The notes under the pieces are model-generated. The model was not told the DNA's origin. It was given only the letters and a program-made list of their open reading frames with translations, and ran no database searches. Positions 16,147-24,638 of a stretch of DNA of 45,421 bases are shown in pieces. The translations under genes were made by a program, and so were the position numbers. Within the stretch, counting starts at the first letter, position 1; the number at the start of each line of letters is the position of its first letter. The stretch comes from Candidatus Nitromaritima sp. SCGC AAA288-L16 (GTDB taxonomy: Bacteria; Nitrospinota; Nitrospinia; Nitrospinales; VA-1), in NCBI GenBank assembly GCA_000372225.1, contig AQTY01000015.1:1-45421 (forward strand), given 5' to 3'.

Positions 16147-16896
16147 ATGCCTCGTAAGATAAAAGTGCTATGGGTTGGATGCATTCTAATAGTCTTCTTT
16201 GGTTTTGTTTATTTTTCGATTCAAGGAAATATTAAAGATCATAGGGGTAAGGAGGAGGTCAGGGTAAAACAAGAATTCCGTATCAAGAATAAAAAGATGG
16301 CAATGAAGGAGATTGATAGTGGGCAGACTTTTAAAGTTGACCCAATAAAAGAAATTAAGGAACTCAATGCTCTTGGTAAATATGAGGATGCTGTTAGATA
16401 CGCTGAAGGAGTTGCTACACTTAATCCGAACCAATCAAAAATATATACATGGTGGGGGGTTTCCTTAGTTAAATTTGGGGAAAGAGAGGAGGCTATAGAT
16501 AAATTTGTGAAGTCAGCTAGCCTTGATGCCAATTATTCAAAAACTTACCTGTATTGGGGGCTCACTTTGGCTATGGATGGAAAACCAAAAGCCGCCATAA
16601 AAAAATATGAGAAGGTTATAGAGTTGGAACCAGAAAACAGTAATGCCTACGCATACTGGGGGGCCGCGCTAGCGCAATTAGGCGATCACTCGGGGGCTAT
16701 TGAAAAGCTGGAGCATGCTTTGGAAATTATGCCAAATAACACCAATGTATTTAATACTTTAATAGATGCCCTAGTGAATCAGAAAAAATACAACGAGGCT
16801 TGGGAGGTTGTAAAAAAAGCGAGAAAGGCAAGAGTTGCGATCTCTTCAAAATTATTGAGTGAATTAGCTGAGGTATTTCCTGAGCCAATCCTATAG
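16147..16896 (+). CDS. Membrane-anchored TPR protein
   Basis: A 249-residue protein with one N-terminal membrane helix (about residues 5-22), a Lys/Glu-rich linker, then four to five tetratricopeptide repeats (about 80-230) with regular Trp-Gly and Ala-x-x-Lys-Tyr/Phe spacing; consecutive repeats share the YxxWGxxLA pattern. TPRs mediate protein-protein contacts, and the anchor would hold them at the periplasmic or cytoplasmic face of the inner membrane. ATG 16147 is chosen; a GTG three codons earlier is in frame and neither has a clear Shine-Dalgarno sequence. It follows the large fusion protein, whose own C-terminus is also TPR, and may work with it. Confidence 0.75.
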   Translation: MPRKIKVLWVGCILIVFFGFVYFSIQGNIKDHRGKEEVRVKQEFRIKNKKMAMKEIDSGQTFKVDPIKEIKELNALGKYEDAVRYAEGVATLNPNQSKIYTWWGVSLVKFGEREEAIDKFVKSASLDANYSKTYLYWGLTLAMDGKPKAAIKKYEKVIELEPENSNAYAYWGAALAQLGDHSGAIEKLEHALEIMPNNTNVFNTLIDALVNQKKYNEAWEVVKKARKARVAISSKLLSELAEVFPEPIL

Positions 16897-17050
16897 TTAT
16901 CCATAACGCGACACGTTTTTTCTTCTTGTAAACTCCCTCACAATTATATATATTCCCAGTGTTTTAAAGAATTTGAAAATAACTGTTGTTTTTATTGTTG
17001 AAATATTTGGCAGGTTCGCAAGTTTTGCTATTTTTTTGGGGGATTCTTAG

Positions 17051-18037
17051 GTGCGAATCAAAACTTATTGTAAATTATTGGTAGTACTGGGTTGTCTTTT
17101 TTTGTGTTTTGGGTTTGTTTCTCTTGTTGGTGCGTCCGATTTAACGATAGAAATGGAGCAGGTCGTTCAGGTTTCTCCCACTTCCTCCCCGCAGTCTTTT
17201 CTAGATTGGCGTGATATAGACTGGAAAGATCCTTTTCTAAGACATGGACAGGTTAAAGATCATGCTAGTCCTAAGGTTCCTACCAACTCTGATGTTTCAG
17301 TAGCCATCGATCAGGTCGCCCAATCAGATTCTAGGATGAAACTTGAGCTAAAGATGCCATCTTCGACTTCCATCATAACACCGGATTCATTTGAGGACTT
17401 GGAAGATCCTTTCGGATCTAAATCTCCTATTGAGATGTCAGATCCATTTGAAGACTATAACCGGTTCATGTTTGATTTCAACGAAGGGTTTTATGACAAC
17501 TTAATGGAACCCGTTGTTCTTGAGTATCGAGACTTTGTCAATGAAGATATTCGTATTGGGATCGCTAATATTTTCGATAATGCGATGGCACCTCTTAAAT
17601 TGGTCAGTAGTTTTCTCCAAGGAGACATTGATAAGACAGGCAGGGTTATTGGCAGGACCATCATAAATACAACCCTGGGTTTGGGTGGTATGTTTGATGT
17701 TGCTGATAAAGGATTTGGTATCAAGGATGTCAATGAGGACCTCGACCAGGTTATGGGGACATATGGCATTCCTACAGGACCATATATTGTTTTACCGTTT
17801 TTTGGACCTTCAAGCGTGCGTAATATTTTTGGCCGTGCTGGTGGCATATTTTTAAGCCCCACTTATCACTTTGCTCCAGGGGTTGAGGTTGGCGGCGCTA
17901 TGACCGTGACCGATCAAATCAATGATACTTCTTTCATTGTTGAGGATATAGAGCAGATGGAGGTAAGCACTATTGACAAATATGAAAGTGTTAGAGATTT
18001 TTATGGTCAATATCGTGAAGGTTTGGTGAACGAGTAG
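17051..18037 (+). CDS. mlaA: MlaA/VacJ-family outer-membrane lipid-asymmetry protein
   Basis: A 328-residue exported protein. The C-terminal two thirds match MlaA (VacJ), the outer-membrane component that removes misplaced phospholipids from the outer leaflet and passes them to MlaC. Hallmarks are DPFEDYNRFMFDFNEGFY, the amphipathic FDNAMAPLKLVSSFLQGD, GRTIINTTLGLGGMFDVA and the ending GPYIVLPFFGPSSVRN. It has an N-terminal signal with a Cys (GCLFLCFG) but no clean lipobox, so lipidation is unclear. Residues about 35-130 form a low-complexity, Asp/Pro/Ser-rich extension not found in E. coli MlaA. It starts at GTG 17051 after a GGGGG tract. No other mla genes lie here. Confidence 0.9.
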   Translation: MRIKTYCKLLVVLGCLFLCFGFVSLVGASDLTIEMEQVVQVSPTSSPQSFLDWRDIDWKDPFLRHGQVKDHASPKVPTNSDVSVAIDQVAQSDSRMKLELKMPSSTSIITPDSFEDLEDPFGSKSPIEMSDPFEDYNRFMFDFNEGFYDNLMEPVVLEYRDFVNEDIRIGIANIFDNAMAPLKLVSSFLQGDIDKTGRVIGRTIINTTLGLGGMFDVADKGFGIKDVNEDLDQVMGTYGIPTGPYIVLPFFGPSSVRNIFGRAGGIFLSPTYHFAPGVEVGGAMTVTDQINDTSFIVEDIEQMEVSTIDKYESVRDFYGQYREGLVNE

Positions 18038-18162
18038 AGATTGTATTGATTAAAACTTTATAATATTGCTAGAAGTTTTTTTAGTTTCACTTTAGGATTT
18101 TCTCTAAATCAACCTCGTTGTCTTTTTTTTGGGATTTATTAGATCATTTTGATAGGCAAAAT

Positions 18163-18612
18163 TTAGTCTATTTTGATGATTACTTTTAAGTCTGGACTCG
18201 TTACGAAACTGTTGTCACATGCTCCGTCGTCAAACCTCACCTGTACTCCACCTTTTGAATCTGGAAAAATTTTATTGCGAGACTGGGACCACTTATCATC
18301 ATTTTGGTGAAAACCAGTTACTGAAAAAGATTGGCTTGTGAGGGTTGATTTTTTTAAAACGAATGGCTCACCAGCTTTTTTGATAACAGATCCTATACTT
18401 TTCCCACCGATAAACCATTCAATTTTATACCTTTGCGCGGTGTCAGCATCCATGACAGACGTAAATGTGGCCTGCCGGTTTTTGTACAACGAAAAGTATG
18501 CAGGGGTCGTAGTTCCTTCGCATTTAGTCTGAGCGGCTACAGGAAAAGTGACGTAAGGCGCCAGGGTTATAAGGGTTATAAATGAAAAAATTATCGTAAT
18601 AATATTTATCAT
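18163..18612 (-). CDS. Secreted protein of unknown function
   Basis: A 149-residue protein with an N-terminal signal peptide (hydrophobic to about residue 24, then a likely Ala-x-Ala cleavage in PVAAQ). The mature part has two cysteines (KCEG near the start, GACDN near the end), presumably a disulfide, and alternating beta-like strands: a small extracellular or periplasmic beta-sandwich is likely. I recognise no family. It is convergent with mlaA and has no partners. Confidence 0.55.
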   Translation of the reverse strand: MINIITIIFSFITLITLAPYVTFPVAAQTKCEGTTTPAYFSLYKNRQATFTSVMDADTAQRYKIEWFIGGKSIGSVIKKAGEPFVLKKSTLTSQSFSVTGFHQNDDKWSQSRNKIFPDSKGGVQVRFDDGACDNSFVTSPDLKVIIKID

Positions 18613-18797
18613 GGATGCTAACGAGAATTTAATTCAGTTATTATACAAACCAAGGACAGAGGCTTTTCTGCTTCACTATAATTCTTTTATTGTAATATTT
18701 AAACATCATTAAATATTTAAATTGATATTGCTTTTGATTCTGTAGATACTTGGTTTTCTTTTAATATTCCTCCGATGAGCTATTTTGGTGTCAACAT

Positions 18798-20981
18798 TTG
18801 AAAGAATTGCAATTTACTAACCGTTTGGCAAACGAGACAAGTCCTTACCTTTTACAACACCAACACAACCCAGTTGATTGGTATCCTTGGGGGCATGAGG
18901 CTCATGCGCGTGCTAAGACTGAGGACAAGCCTATTTTTTTGAGTATTGGATATTCGTCTTGTCACTGGTGTCATGTTATGGCGCGCGAATCGTTTGAGTG
19001 TGAGGAGACCGCTCGCATCATGAATGAGAAGTTTATTAATATTAAAGTTGATAGAGAAGAAAGGCCAGATATTGATGCTGTATACATGAAGTCAATTATT
19101 TCACTGGTAGGGCATGGTGGCTGGCCTATCAGTCTATTTTTAACTCCCGACTGTAAGCCATATTTTGGTGGAACATATTATCCGCCAGCTACTAAATATA
19201 ATAGGCCTGGATTTTCTCAGGTTTTGGGGGAAGCGTTTACTCTTTACAAGGAACAAAAAGATACCTTGGAAATACGCACCCAAAAAATTTTAGAAAAATT
19301 ACGTATACCTGAATCAAGTTCCGTGAATGATTTAATTGCAGTTCATCGGTTGATCGATGAGGCAGTTCAAAATATGGAAGAGAGGTTTGATGCCGAAGAA
19401 GGGGGGTTTGGTTCTGGGATGAAATTTCCTGAGCCTATGAACTATACAATGCTCTTGCGTCACTGGGTTAGAACTGGGGCTGATGAATCGATAAGAATGC
19501 TTGATAAAACTCTCACAAAGATGGCTGAAGGAGGTATGTACGATCAACTGGGTGGAGGGTTTCATCGCTACTCTACCGACAGGTATTGGCGAATTCCTCA
19601 TTTTGAAAAAATGCTTTATGACAACGCACTTTTGGCTAAACTTTTTATTGATATGGCTCAGGCAACTAAGCAGGATCTTTATAGCGAGGTACCTCGTGGT
19701 ATCTTTAAATATATTCTTGGTGAAATGACTTCACCGGAAGGAGCTTTTTATTCAGGTCAGGACGCAGATACAGATGGTGAGGAGGGGCGTTATTACTTTT
19801 GGGAAACGAAGGAGTTCCTTGATCTGCTTGGTCCTCGAAAAGCCAAGGTTATGGCGCGTCATTTTGGGGTCACTTCCTCCAAGGGTACTACTCGAAAAAA
19901 TGTTTTATATATTAAAGAGTCTATAGAGAATTTAGTAAAGCTGGAAGGAATTGCAATATTTGAGCTAGATCATATTTTACGTACATCCAAAGAAATTTTA
20001 TTGCAAGCTAGAGGAAAAAGATCTAGACCATTTACTGACCAAAAAATAATTACTGGTTGGAATGGACTTATGATAACGGCCTTTGCTTCTGGTTATATGG
20101 TTTTGCATGGCAAGAATTATTTAAAGGTCGCAATCCGTGCAGGTGAATTTTTATGGAATAATATGTGGACAGAGAATGGGGTTTTGCTTCGTATCTATAG
20201 TAATGGCGAAAGCAAAATCAACGGTTGTCTGGAAGACTATGCGTACTTCCTTGAAGCGTTGATCGCGCTTTATGAAGCATCTTTTGATATTATATGGATT
20301 GAACGCGCGAATCATCTTGCCGATAAGATGATTGATGAATTTTATGATGAAAAGGATGGGGGGTTCTTTATGTCAGGCCTTTCATCAGAGATACTTATAG
20401 CTCGCTTAAAAAATGCAGCTGATGAAGCAATTCCTTCAGCCAATGCAATCGCTATTTTGTCACTTCTTAAGTTAGGACACCTTTCAGGAAATAAACGTTA
20501 TCTTGAGATTGGAGCAAACTCTGTGAATGCTTTTAAACGGAGAATAGATAAGAGTCCAGCAGCTCATACAGGTATTTTGGCGGCAGCTGATTTTATGTCA
20601 TGTTCCCTTACGGAGGTTATTTTTACTGGTGATTTGGAGAATTCTTCTTTTGAGGATATGAGAGATTCTCTGCATCAGGACTATCTCCCCAATAAAGTTA
20701 TTGCATGGAATAAAAATAGCCAGGCCTCACACCTGCTTCCTCTAACGGAGGGAAAGTCGACTATTGATGGAGCCCCTGCAGTTTATGTTTGTCAGCAAGA
20801 GACCTGCCACCCCCCAGTAAACTCTGGAAAAGCGCTAGCTAGTTTACTTAAGCCACCCCCCGAGATTCGGCTCAATATTTTTAATTATGATAAGCAGATT
20901 AAAGACGCTGAAACGGAGGAACAGGGTAAGTTTCTCGGGGTCATGGATCAAATTTTCAAACACTCGGGGTTGAAAAAGTGA
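18798..20981 (+). CDS. DUF255/YyaL-type protein with thioredoxin-like N-terminus
   Basis: A 727-residue cytosolic protein of the YyaL/SPATA20 family. The N-terminal thioredoxin-like domain begins with the family hallmark SPYLLQHQHNPVDWYPWG and has a CHWC redox motif (Cys55, Cys58) followed by SFE and the VDREERPDID strand. The rest is an alpha/alpha barrel resembling glycosidase or epimerase folds (GGMYDQLGGGFHRYSTD, WRIPHFEKMLYDNA, GQDADTDGEEGRYYFW). The function of the family is not established. TTG at 18798 is the only start that retains the conserved N-terminus. Length is normal for the family. A small AAAAAG/CTTTTT hairpin spans the stop. Confidence 0.9.
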   Translation: MKELQFTNRLANETSPYLLQHQHNPVDWYPWGHEAHARAKTEDKPIFLSIGYSSCHWCHVMARESFECEETARIMNEKFINIKVDREERPDIDAVYMKSIISLVGHGGWPISLFLTPDCKPYFGGTYYPPATKYNRPGFSQVLGEAFTLYKEQKDTLEIRTQKILEKLRIPESSSVNDLIAVHRLIDEAVQNMEERFDAEEGGFGSGMKFPEPMNYTMLLRHWVRTGADESIRMLDKTLTKMAEGGMYDQLGGGFHRYSTDRYWRIPHFEKMLYDNALLAKLFIDMAQATKQDLYSEVPRGIFKYILGEMTSPEGAFYSGQDADTDGEEGRYYFWETKEFLDLLGPRKAKVMARHFGVTSSKGTTRKNVLYIKESIENLVKLEGIAIFELDHILRTSKEILLQARGKRSRPFTDQKIITGWNGLMITAFASGYMVLHGKNYLKVAIRAGEFLWNNMWTENGVLLRIYSNGESKINGCLEDYAYFLEALIALYEASFDIIWIERANHLADKMIDEFYDEKDGGFFMSGLSSEILIARLKNAADEAIPSANAIAILSLLKLGHLSGNKRYLEIGANSVNAFKRRIDKSPAAHTGILAAADFMSCSLTEVIFTGDLENSSFEDMRDSLHQDYLPNKVIAWNKNSQASHLLPLTEGKSTIDGAPAVYVCQQETCHPPVNSGKALASLLKPPPEIRLNIFNYDKQIKDAETEEQGKFLGVMDQIFKHSGLKK

Positions 20982-21258
20982 AGCTTTTTCAGAACTCGGT
21001 TGAGTGAGTTACGTTTTTGTTATTTACTGAACTAGTGGGGATGGTTCTATCAATTTAAGGAAATTATTTATCTCACCTCTTTTTCTCAGAGTTATTAGCT
21101 TATAGATTGAGAAAGTTTAATCACATTTAATGCTTAGAGACAATTATCTAAGGAAATTTGCTGATATATTCATAGGGTTTTAAAAATATTGATATATCAG
21201 AGGCTTGGGTTATAATGACCATATTCACAATCTATTAAATTTTCAAGGAAAGCATATT

Positions 21259-22224
21259 ATGGCAATCGACAGCAAAGAGCTTGAGGATTTTATGCCCGCT
21301 ACCGAATTAGAGTGGTCGGATACAGCTATTGCGCGTATGAAAAACGTGCCATTTTTTGTGAGAAAGAGTGTTGTTCGTGGGATTGAGCAATATGCCAAAG
21401 ATAAAGGTGTAGATCTAATTGATGATGATGTTGTTTCTCGGGCCCGTCAAGAACGTGAAGCCGGAGCCATTGAAGAATCAAGGAAGAAGAAGGCACCTAA
21501 AGTTGAATCTGAAGCAGTTGCTCCAGAAGTAGAAATTAAGCGACAGTTCGTGAACTTTGCTTTTTATAAATTAGATCCTTCCTTCCGACGGTTGCCAAAG
21601 GAAAGAAAAGAAGCCGCAAAAAAAGAATTTCTTGACGTGCTTGAAGAGTATGACGCTAACAGCGATATGATACTCCTTGGTTATACAATGGTGGGTATTA
21701 GGGCGGACGTGGATATTATGTTTTGGCGTATAAGCTATGAGGTGGAAGAATTTCAGAAGATGACCACACGCCTATATCAAACAGACCTTGGAAGTTATCT
21801 AATGCCAAGCTACTCTTATTTGTCCCAGACCAAGCGGTCCATGTACCAAGACATGTTTAATCCTGAGCATGAGGAGGATCGTACTCATATTATTCCAGGC
21901 AAGGCAAAGTATCTATTTATTTATCCATTTGTTAAAACGAGAGAATGGTATCTTCTTACTCAGTTTACACGGCAAGGAATAATGGACGAACATATTTATG
22001 TGGGGAATAAGTATCCTTCTGTAAAACTAAATACTAGTTATTCCTTTGGTATTGATGATCAAGAGTTTGTTGTAGCATTTGAGACTGACTACCCTCAGGA
22101 TTTTGTAGACTTGGTTATGGATCTTCGGGAAACGCAGGGAAGCCTCTACGTTGAGCGAGATACGCCGATCTTCACTTGTGTTGCAAATTCTTTAGAGGAT
22201 ACAATTAGTAGTCTTGGAATATAA
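21259..22224 (+). CDS. HemQ/chlorite-dismutase-family protein with N-terminal PCP_red-like domain
   Basis: A 321-residue protein. Residues about 17-63 are a PCP_red-like domain (the small C-terminal module of light-independent protochlorophyllide reductase subunit B): LEWSDTAIARM, VPFFVRKSVVRGIE, then DLIDDDVVSRAR. After a charged linker, residues about 95-321 are a Cld/HemQ ferredoxin-like barrel domain with the KTREWYLL strand (226-233), a MDEHIYVG helix whose His245 should be the proximal heme ligand, and GIDDQEF. At the position of the catalytic distal Arg of chlorite dismutases I place Leu257, so coproheme decarboxylase (HemQ) activity, making heme b from coproheme with peroxide, is more likely than chlorite removal. 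ATG 21259 has AAGGAAA upstream. A terminator follows. Confidence 0.85.
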   Translation: MAIDSKELEDFMPATELEWSDTAIARMKNVPFFVRKSVVRGIEQYAKDKGVDLIDDDVVSRARQEREAGAIEESRKKKAPKVESEAVAPEVEIKRQFVNFAFYKLDPSFRRLPKERKEAAKKEFLDVLEEYDANSDMILLGYTMVGIRADVDIMFWRISYEVEEFQKMTTRLYQTDLGSYLMPSYSYLSQTKRSMYQDMFNPEHEEDRTHIIPGKAKYLFIYPFVKTREWYLLTQFTRQGIMDEHIYVGNKYPSVKLNTSYSFGIDDQEFVVAFETDYPQDFVDLVMDLRETQGSLYVERDTPIFTCVANSLEDTISSLGI

Positions 22225-22252
22225 AAGTAAAAAATGCTCAAAAAAAACAAAG

Positions 22253-22290
22253 GGCTGTGGCTTTTATCACAGGCATTTATTTTTTTTTAA
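22253..22290 (+). terminator. Intrinsic terminator after the HemQ-like gene
   Basis: GCTGTG pairs with CACAG-GC (one bulged base) around an eight-base loop, followed a few bases later by a run of nine Ts. It lies between the convergent HemQ-like and accD genes. Confidence 0.7.
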
Positions 22291-22317
22291 GAGCCTATTA
22301 CCTTAGAATATTATCTA

Positions 22318-23166
22318 CTACTGCCAACTATTGTTACAAAGACTTAGTATTAGGTTAAGGGTCTCTTTTAAATCTTTCCTATGGACCACTTGGTCAATTA
22401 ATCCATGATCCAATAGAAATTCTGAACGTTGGAACCCGTTAGGAAGTTCTTGCTGAATGGTTTGTGCTATTACGCGAGGACCTGCAAATCCAATTAATGC
22501 CCCTGGCTCAGCAAGAATAATATCCCCAAGCATAGCAAAGCTTGCTGAAACCCCTCCGGTAGTTGGATCAGTCAATATAGAAATATAAGGTAATTTTTCT
22601 TTTGCTAGCTTACTGAGAGCAGCTGAAGTTTTAGCCATCTGCATGAGTGAAAGAATACCCTCCTGCATGCGCGCTCCGCCAGAACAGGAGATTATAATTA
22701 ACGAAGTTTGATTTTTGATGGCTCTTTCGATTGATCTGGTTATTTTCTCACCAGCCACGACCCCCATACTGCCACCCATGAAACCAAACTCAAAAACACA
22801 AATTTCAAGCTTATGTTTTTTAATATGCCCAGATCCAGAAATAACCGATTCCGAAGACAGTCCTTTTTTGTAGGAGGTACGCAATCGATCTTTATATTTC
22901 TTGCTATCCTTAAACTTGAGAGGATCAGTGGCGGTTAAATCATTATCGTGCTCAATAAATGTTCCTTCTTCCATTAGTTGTTTGATTCGCTGCTTTGCAC
23001 TTGTTCGAAAATGGTAGTCACATTGAGGACATACTCGGAGATTTTTTTCAAGATCCGCAATATATATGTTGTTTTTGCAACCAAGACACTCAACCCATAA
23101 ACTGGTATTAGTAGAATCTTTCTTTTGAATACTTGCTTTGGATTTAATTTTATCTATCCAAGTCAT
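22318..23166 (-). CDS. accD: Acetyl-CoA carboxylase carboxyltransferase, beta subunit
   Basis: A 282-residue subunit that with AccA moves CO2 from biotin to acetyl-CoA, giving malonyl-CoA for fatty-acid synthesis. The N-terminal zinc ribbon is complete (Cys27, Cys30, Cys46, Cys49 in CLGC and CPQC). The crotonase-like core has the SGGARMQEG oxyanion turn, DPTTGGVSASFA and GFAGPRVIAQT. Length and domain order match AccD. It lies last in a minus-strand run psd-pssA-accD that links fatty-acid and phospholipid synthesis. accA is not in the window. Confidence 0.97.
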   Translation of the reverse strand: MTWIDKIKSKASIQKKDSTNTSLWVECLGCKNNIYIADLEKNLRVCPQCDYHFRTSAKQRIKQLMEEGTFIEHDNDLTATDPLKFKDSKKYKDRLRTSYKKGLSSESVISGSGHIKKHKLEICVFEFGFMGGSMGVVAGEKITRSIERAIKNQTSLIIISCSGGARMQEGILSLMQMAKTSAALSKLAKEKLPYISILTDPTTGGVSASFAMLGDIILAEPGALIGFAGPRVIAQTIQQELPNGFQRSEFLLDHGLIDQVVHRKDLKETLNLILSLCNNSWQ

Positions 23167-23247
23167 ATTGATCGAGTTATTTAATGGCTAAAAAGATTAA
23201 TAGAATTGAATGCGTCTGGACCCGTTTTGGTCGATGGGATATTTTTA

Positions 23248-23985
23248 TTAGGGATGTTTAATATTGTTCAAAACTTCATTTTGCTTATTTTTTTGAGATG
23301 ACAGCGTCCTAAAGGGGCCAAATATTGTATAGCCGAAGCTTATTATAAATAGAGCTATTTTAGGTATAGTGGCCAGAACATAAATTATAAGTATTACTAA
23401 AAGAAATCTTGTGAAGGATACTCGTTTTCGAAATTCGAATTTTTTAAAGGCTGGATATTTGATATTACTAACCATTAGGAAAGCAAGAATGTAAACGGTG
23501 GCTACCATAAATCCAGGGTGCACCCTTGTTCCAAATAGATCTTCAAATGCAATTATAATTGATGCGATAACAGCAGCAGCAGCAGGTGTAGCTAATCCAG
23601 TAAAATATTGACCTTGAATATCGGGTTTGGTTGTGTTGAATCTTGCTAAACGTAATGCAGCGCAAAGCAAGTATAAAAATGAGGCCATCCATCCTACGCG
23701 TCCAAATGGCTTTAACACCCAAGCATAGCAAAGAAATGCTGGGGCCATGCCAAACGATATGACATCAGCTAAAGAATCATATTGCATTCCGAAAGCACTG
23801 GTAGTTTTGGTCATTCGAGCAATTCTACCGTCTAGAATATCAAAGATTATGGCGAATACGATTGCCCAAGCAGCAAGAAAATACTTATCGTTAAGAGCGG
23901 CAATAAAAGAGTAAAACCCACAGAATACATTTCCTGTCGTAAATAGGCTGGGTAGGATATGAATACCTTTTTTTGGTTTTATCAT
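23248..23985 (-). CDS. pssA: CDP-diacylglycerol--serine O-phosphatidyltransferase
   Basis: A 245-residue inner-membrane enzyme making phosphatidylserine from CDP-diacylglycerol and serine. The CDP-alcohol phosphotransferase signature is intact: Asp-x2-Asp-Gly-x2-Ala-Arg in DILDGRIARM, followed by Gly-x3-Asp-x3-Asp in FGMQYDSLAD. About six membrane helices follow. The N-terminal IHILPSLFTTGNVFCGF is typical of the PssA subclass of this fold (not the E. coli phospholipase-D-like one). It starts 12 bases after the stop of psd, which uses its product, so the two are in one operon. Confidence 0.95.
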   Translation of the reverse strand: MIKPKKGIHILPSLFTTGNVFCGFYSFIAALNDKYFLAAWAIVFAIIFDILDGRIARMTKTTSAFGMQYDSLADVISFGMAPAFLCYAWVLKPFGRVGWMASFLYLLCAALRLARFNTTKPDIQGQYFTGLATPAAAAVIASIIIAFEDLFGTRVHPGFMVATVYILAFLMVSNIKYPAFKKFEFRKRVSFTRFLLVILIIYVLATIPKIALFIISFGYTIFGPFRTLSSQKNKQNEVLNNIKHP

Positions 23986-23997
23986 GTTTTTTTAGTT

Positions 23998-24510
23998 TTA
24001 AGTAAGATAACCAATAATACTTTTACCACCGCTGACCCGATCTCCACAAGCTATAGATAATTTAGTGGTTTCTGGTAGTAGAATATCAACGCGTGATCCG
24101 AATCTGATTAGTCCGTACCTCTGACCTGATTTATAATAATCGCCCTTTTTCGGCCAGCAAACGATTCGTCGAGCTATGAGACCGGCGATTTGTTTTACAA
24201 AAATATGTGTTTTTCCATTGTTAATAAGAATAATGTTCTGCTCATTATCCATTGATGCTTTAGGATTAAATGCGGCAAGAAACTTTCCAGGGTTATAACG
24301 GATTTCCTCAATGGTTCCTGCAATAGGTACCCTATTGACGTGAACATTGAAAACTGAAAGGAATATAGTTACCCGTTTGCATAGTTCCCCATTAAAGGGT
24401 TCTTTTTCAGTTACTATTTCTGTGATTTTCCCATCAGCAGGTGAGACAATCACATTTGGTTCGTTAGGGATATGACGCTCTGGATCACGAAAAAACCATG
24501 TCACAAACAA
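23998..24510 (-). CDS. psd: Phosphatidylserine decarboxylase, short type; N-terminus probably disrupted
   Basis: The enzyme decarboxylates phosphatidylserine to phosphatidylethanolamine. Conserved parts are FFRDPER, VSPADGKI, FNVHVNRVPIAGTIEEI, QIAGLIARRIVCW and the self-cleavage segment IRFGSRVDILLP, whose Ser becomes the pyruvoyl group. From the TTG at 24510 only 170 residues remain, against roughly 210-220 in the short family, and the N-terminal membrane helices are missing. The same frame continues upstream as very hydrophobic codons to an ATG at 24651, interrupted by a single TGA at 24559-24561. Without that stop the protein would have 217 residues. Thus either a nonsense mutation or sequence error, or a shortened protein from a non-ATG start. 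The catalytic part looks intact. Confidence 0.8.
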   Translation of the reverse strand: MFVTWFFRDPERHIPNEPNVIVSPADGKITEIVTEKEPFNGELCKRVTIFLSVFNVHVNRVPIAGTIEEIRYNPGKFLAAFNPKASMDNEQNIILINNGKTHIFVKQIAGLIARRIVCWPKKGDYYKSGQRYGLIRFGSRVDILLPETTKLSIACGDRVSGGKSIIGYLT

Positions 24511-24638
24511 AAATCCAACATCAAAATAGCAGATAAAAATAAGGCTAATAAAGCAAAGTCAGAAACAAAACAAATTAAAAATAAAACCATACAAAAAAAG
24601 AACAAATACAAAAACAACAAAAAGAACAAAGAAAATAA
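24511..24638. other. A-rich divergent intergenic tract
   Basis: Between the divergent psd and radical SAM genes the plus strand is extremely asymmetric: by hand count 24511-24640 has 87 A and 15 T in 130 bases, with many AAC/AAA units (for example AACAAAG and ACAACAAAAAG). It should hold both promoters, but I find no clear -10/-35 pairs. It coincides with the change in strand composition described in the findings. Confidence 0.6.

Noticed and set aside
21259..22224. Chlorite dismutase as an annotation for the Cld-fold protein
   Set aside because: The residue I align with the essential distal Arg is Leu257, so HemQ-like coproheme decarboxylation is better supported.
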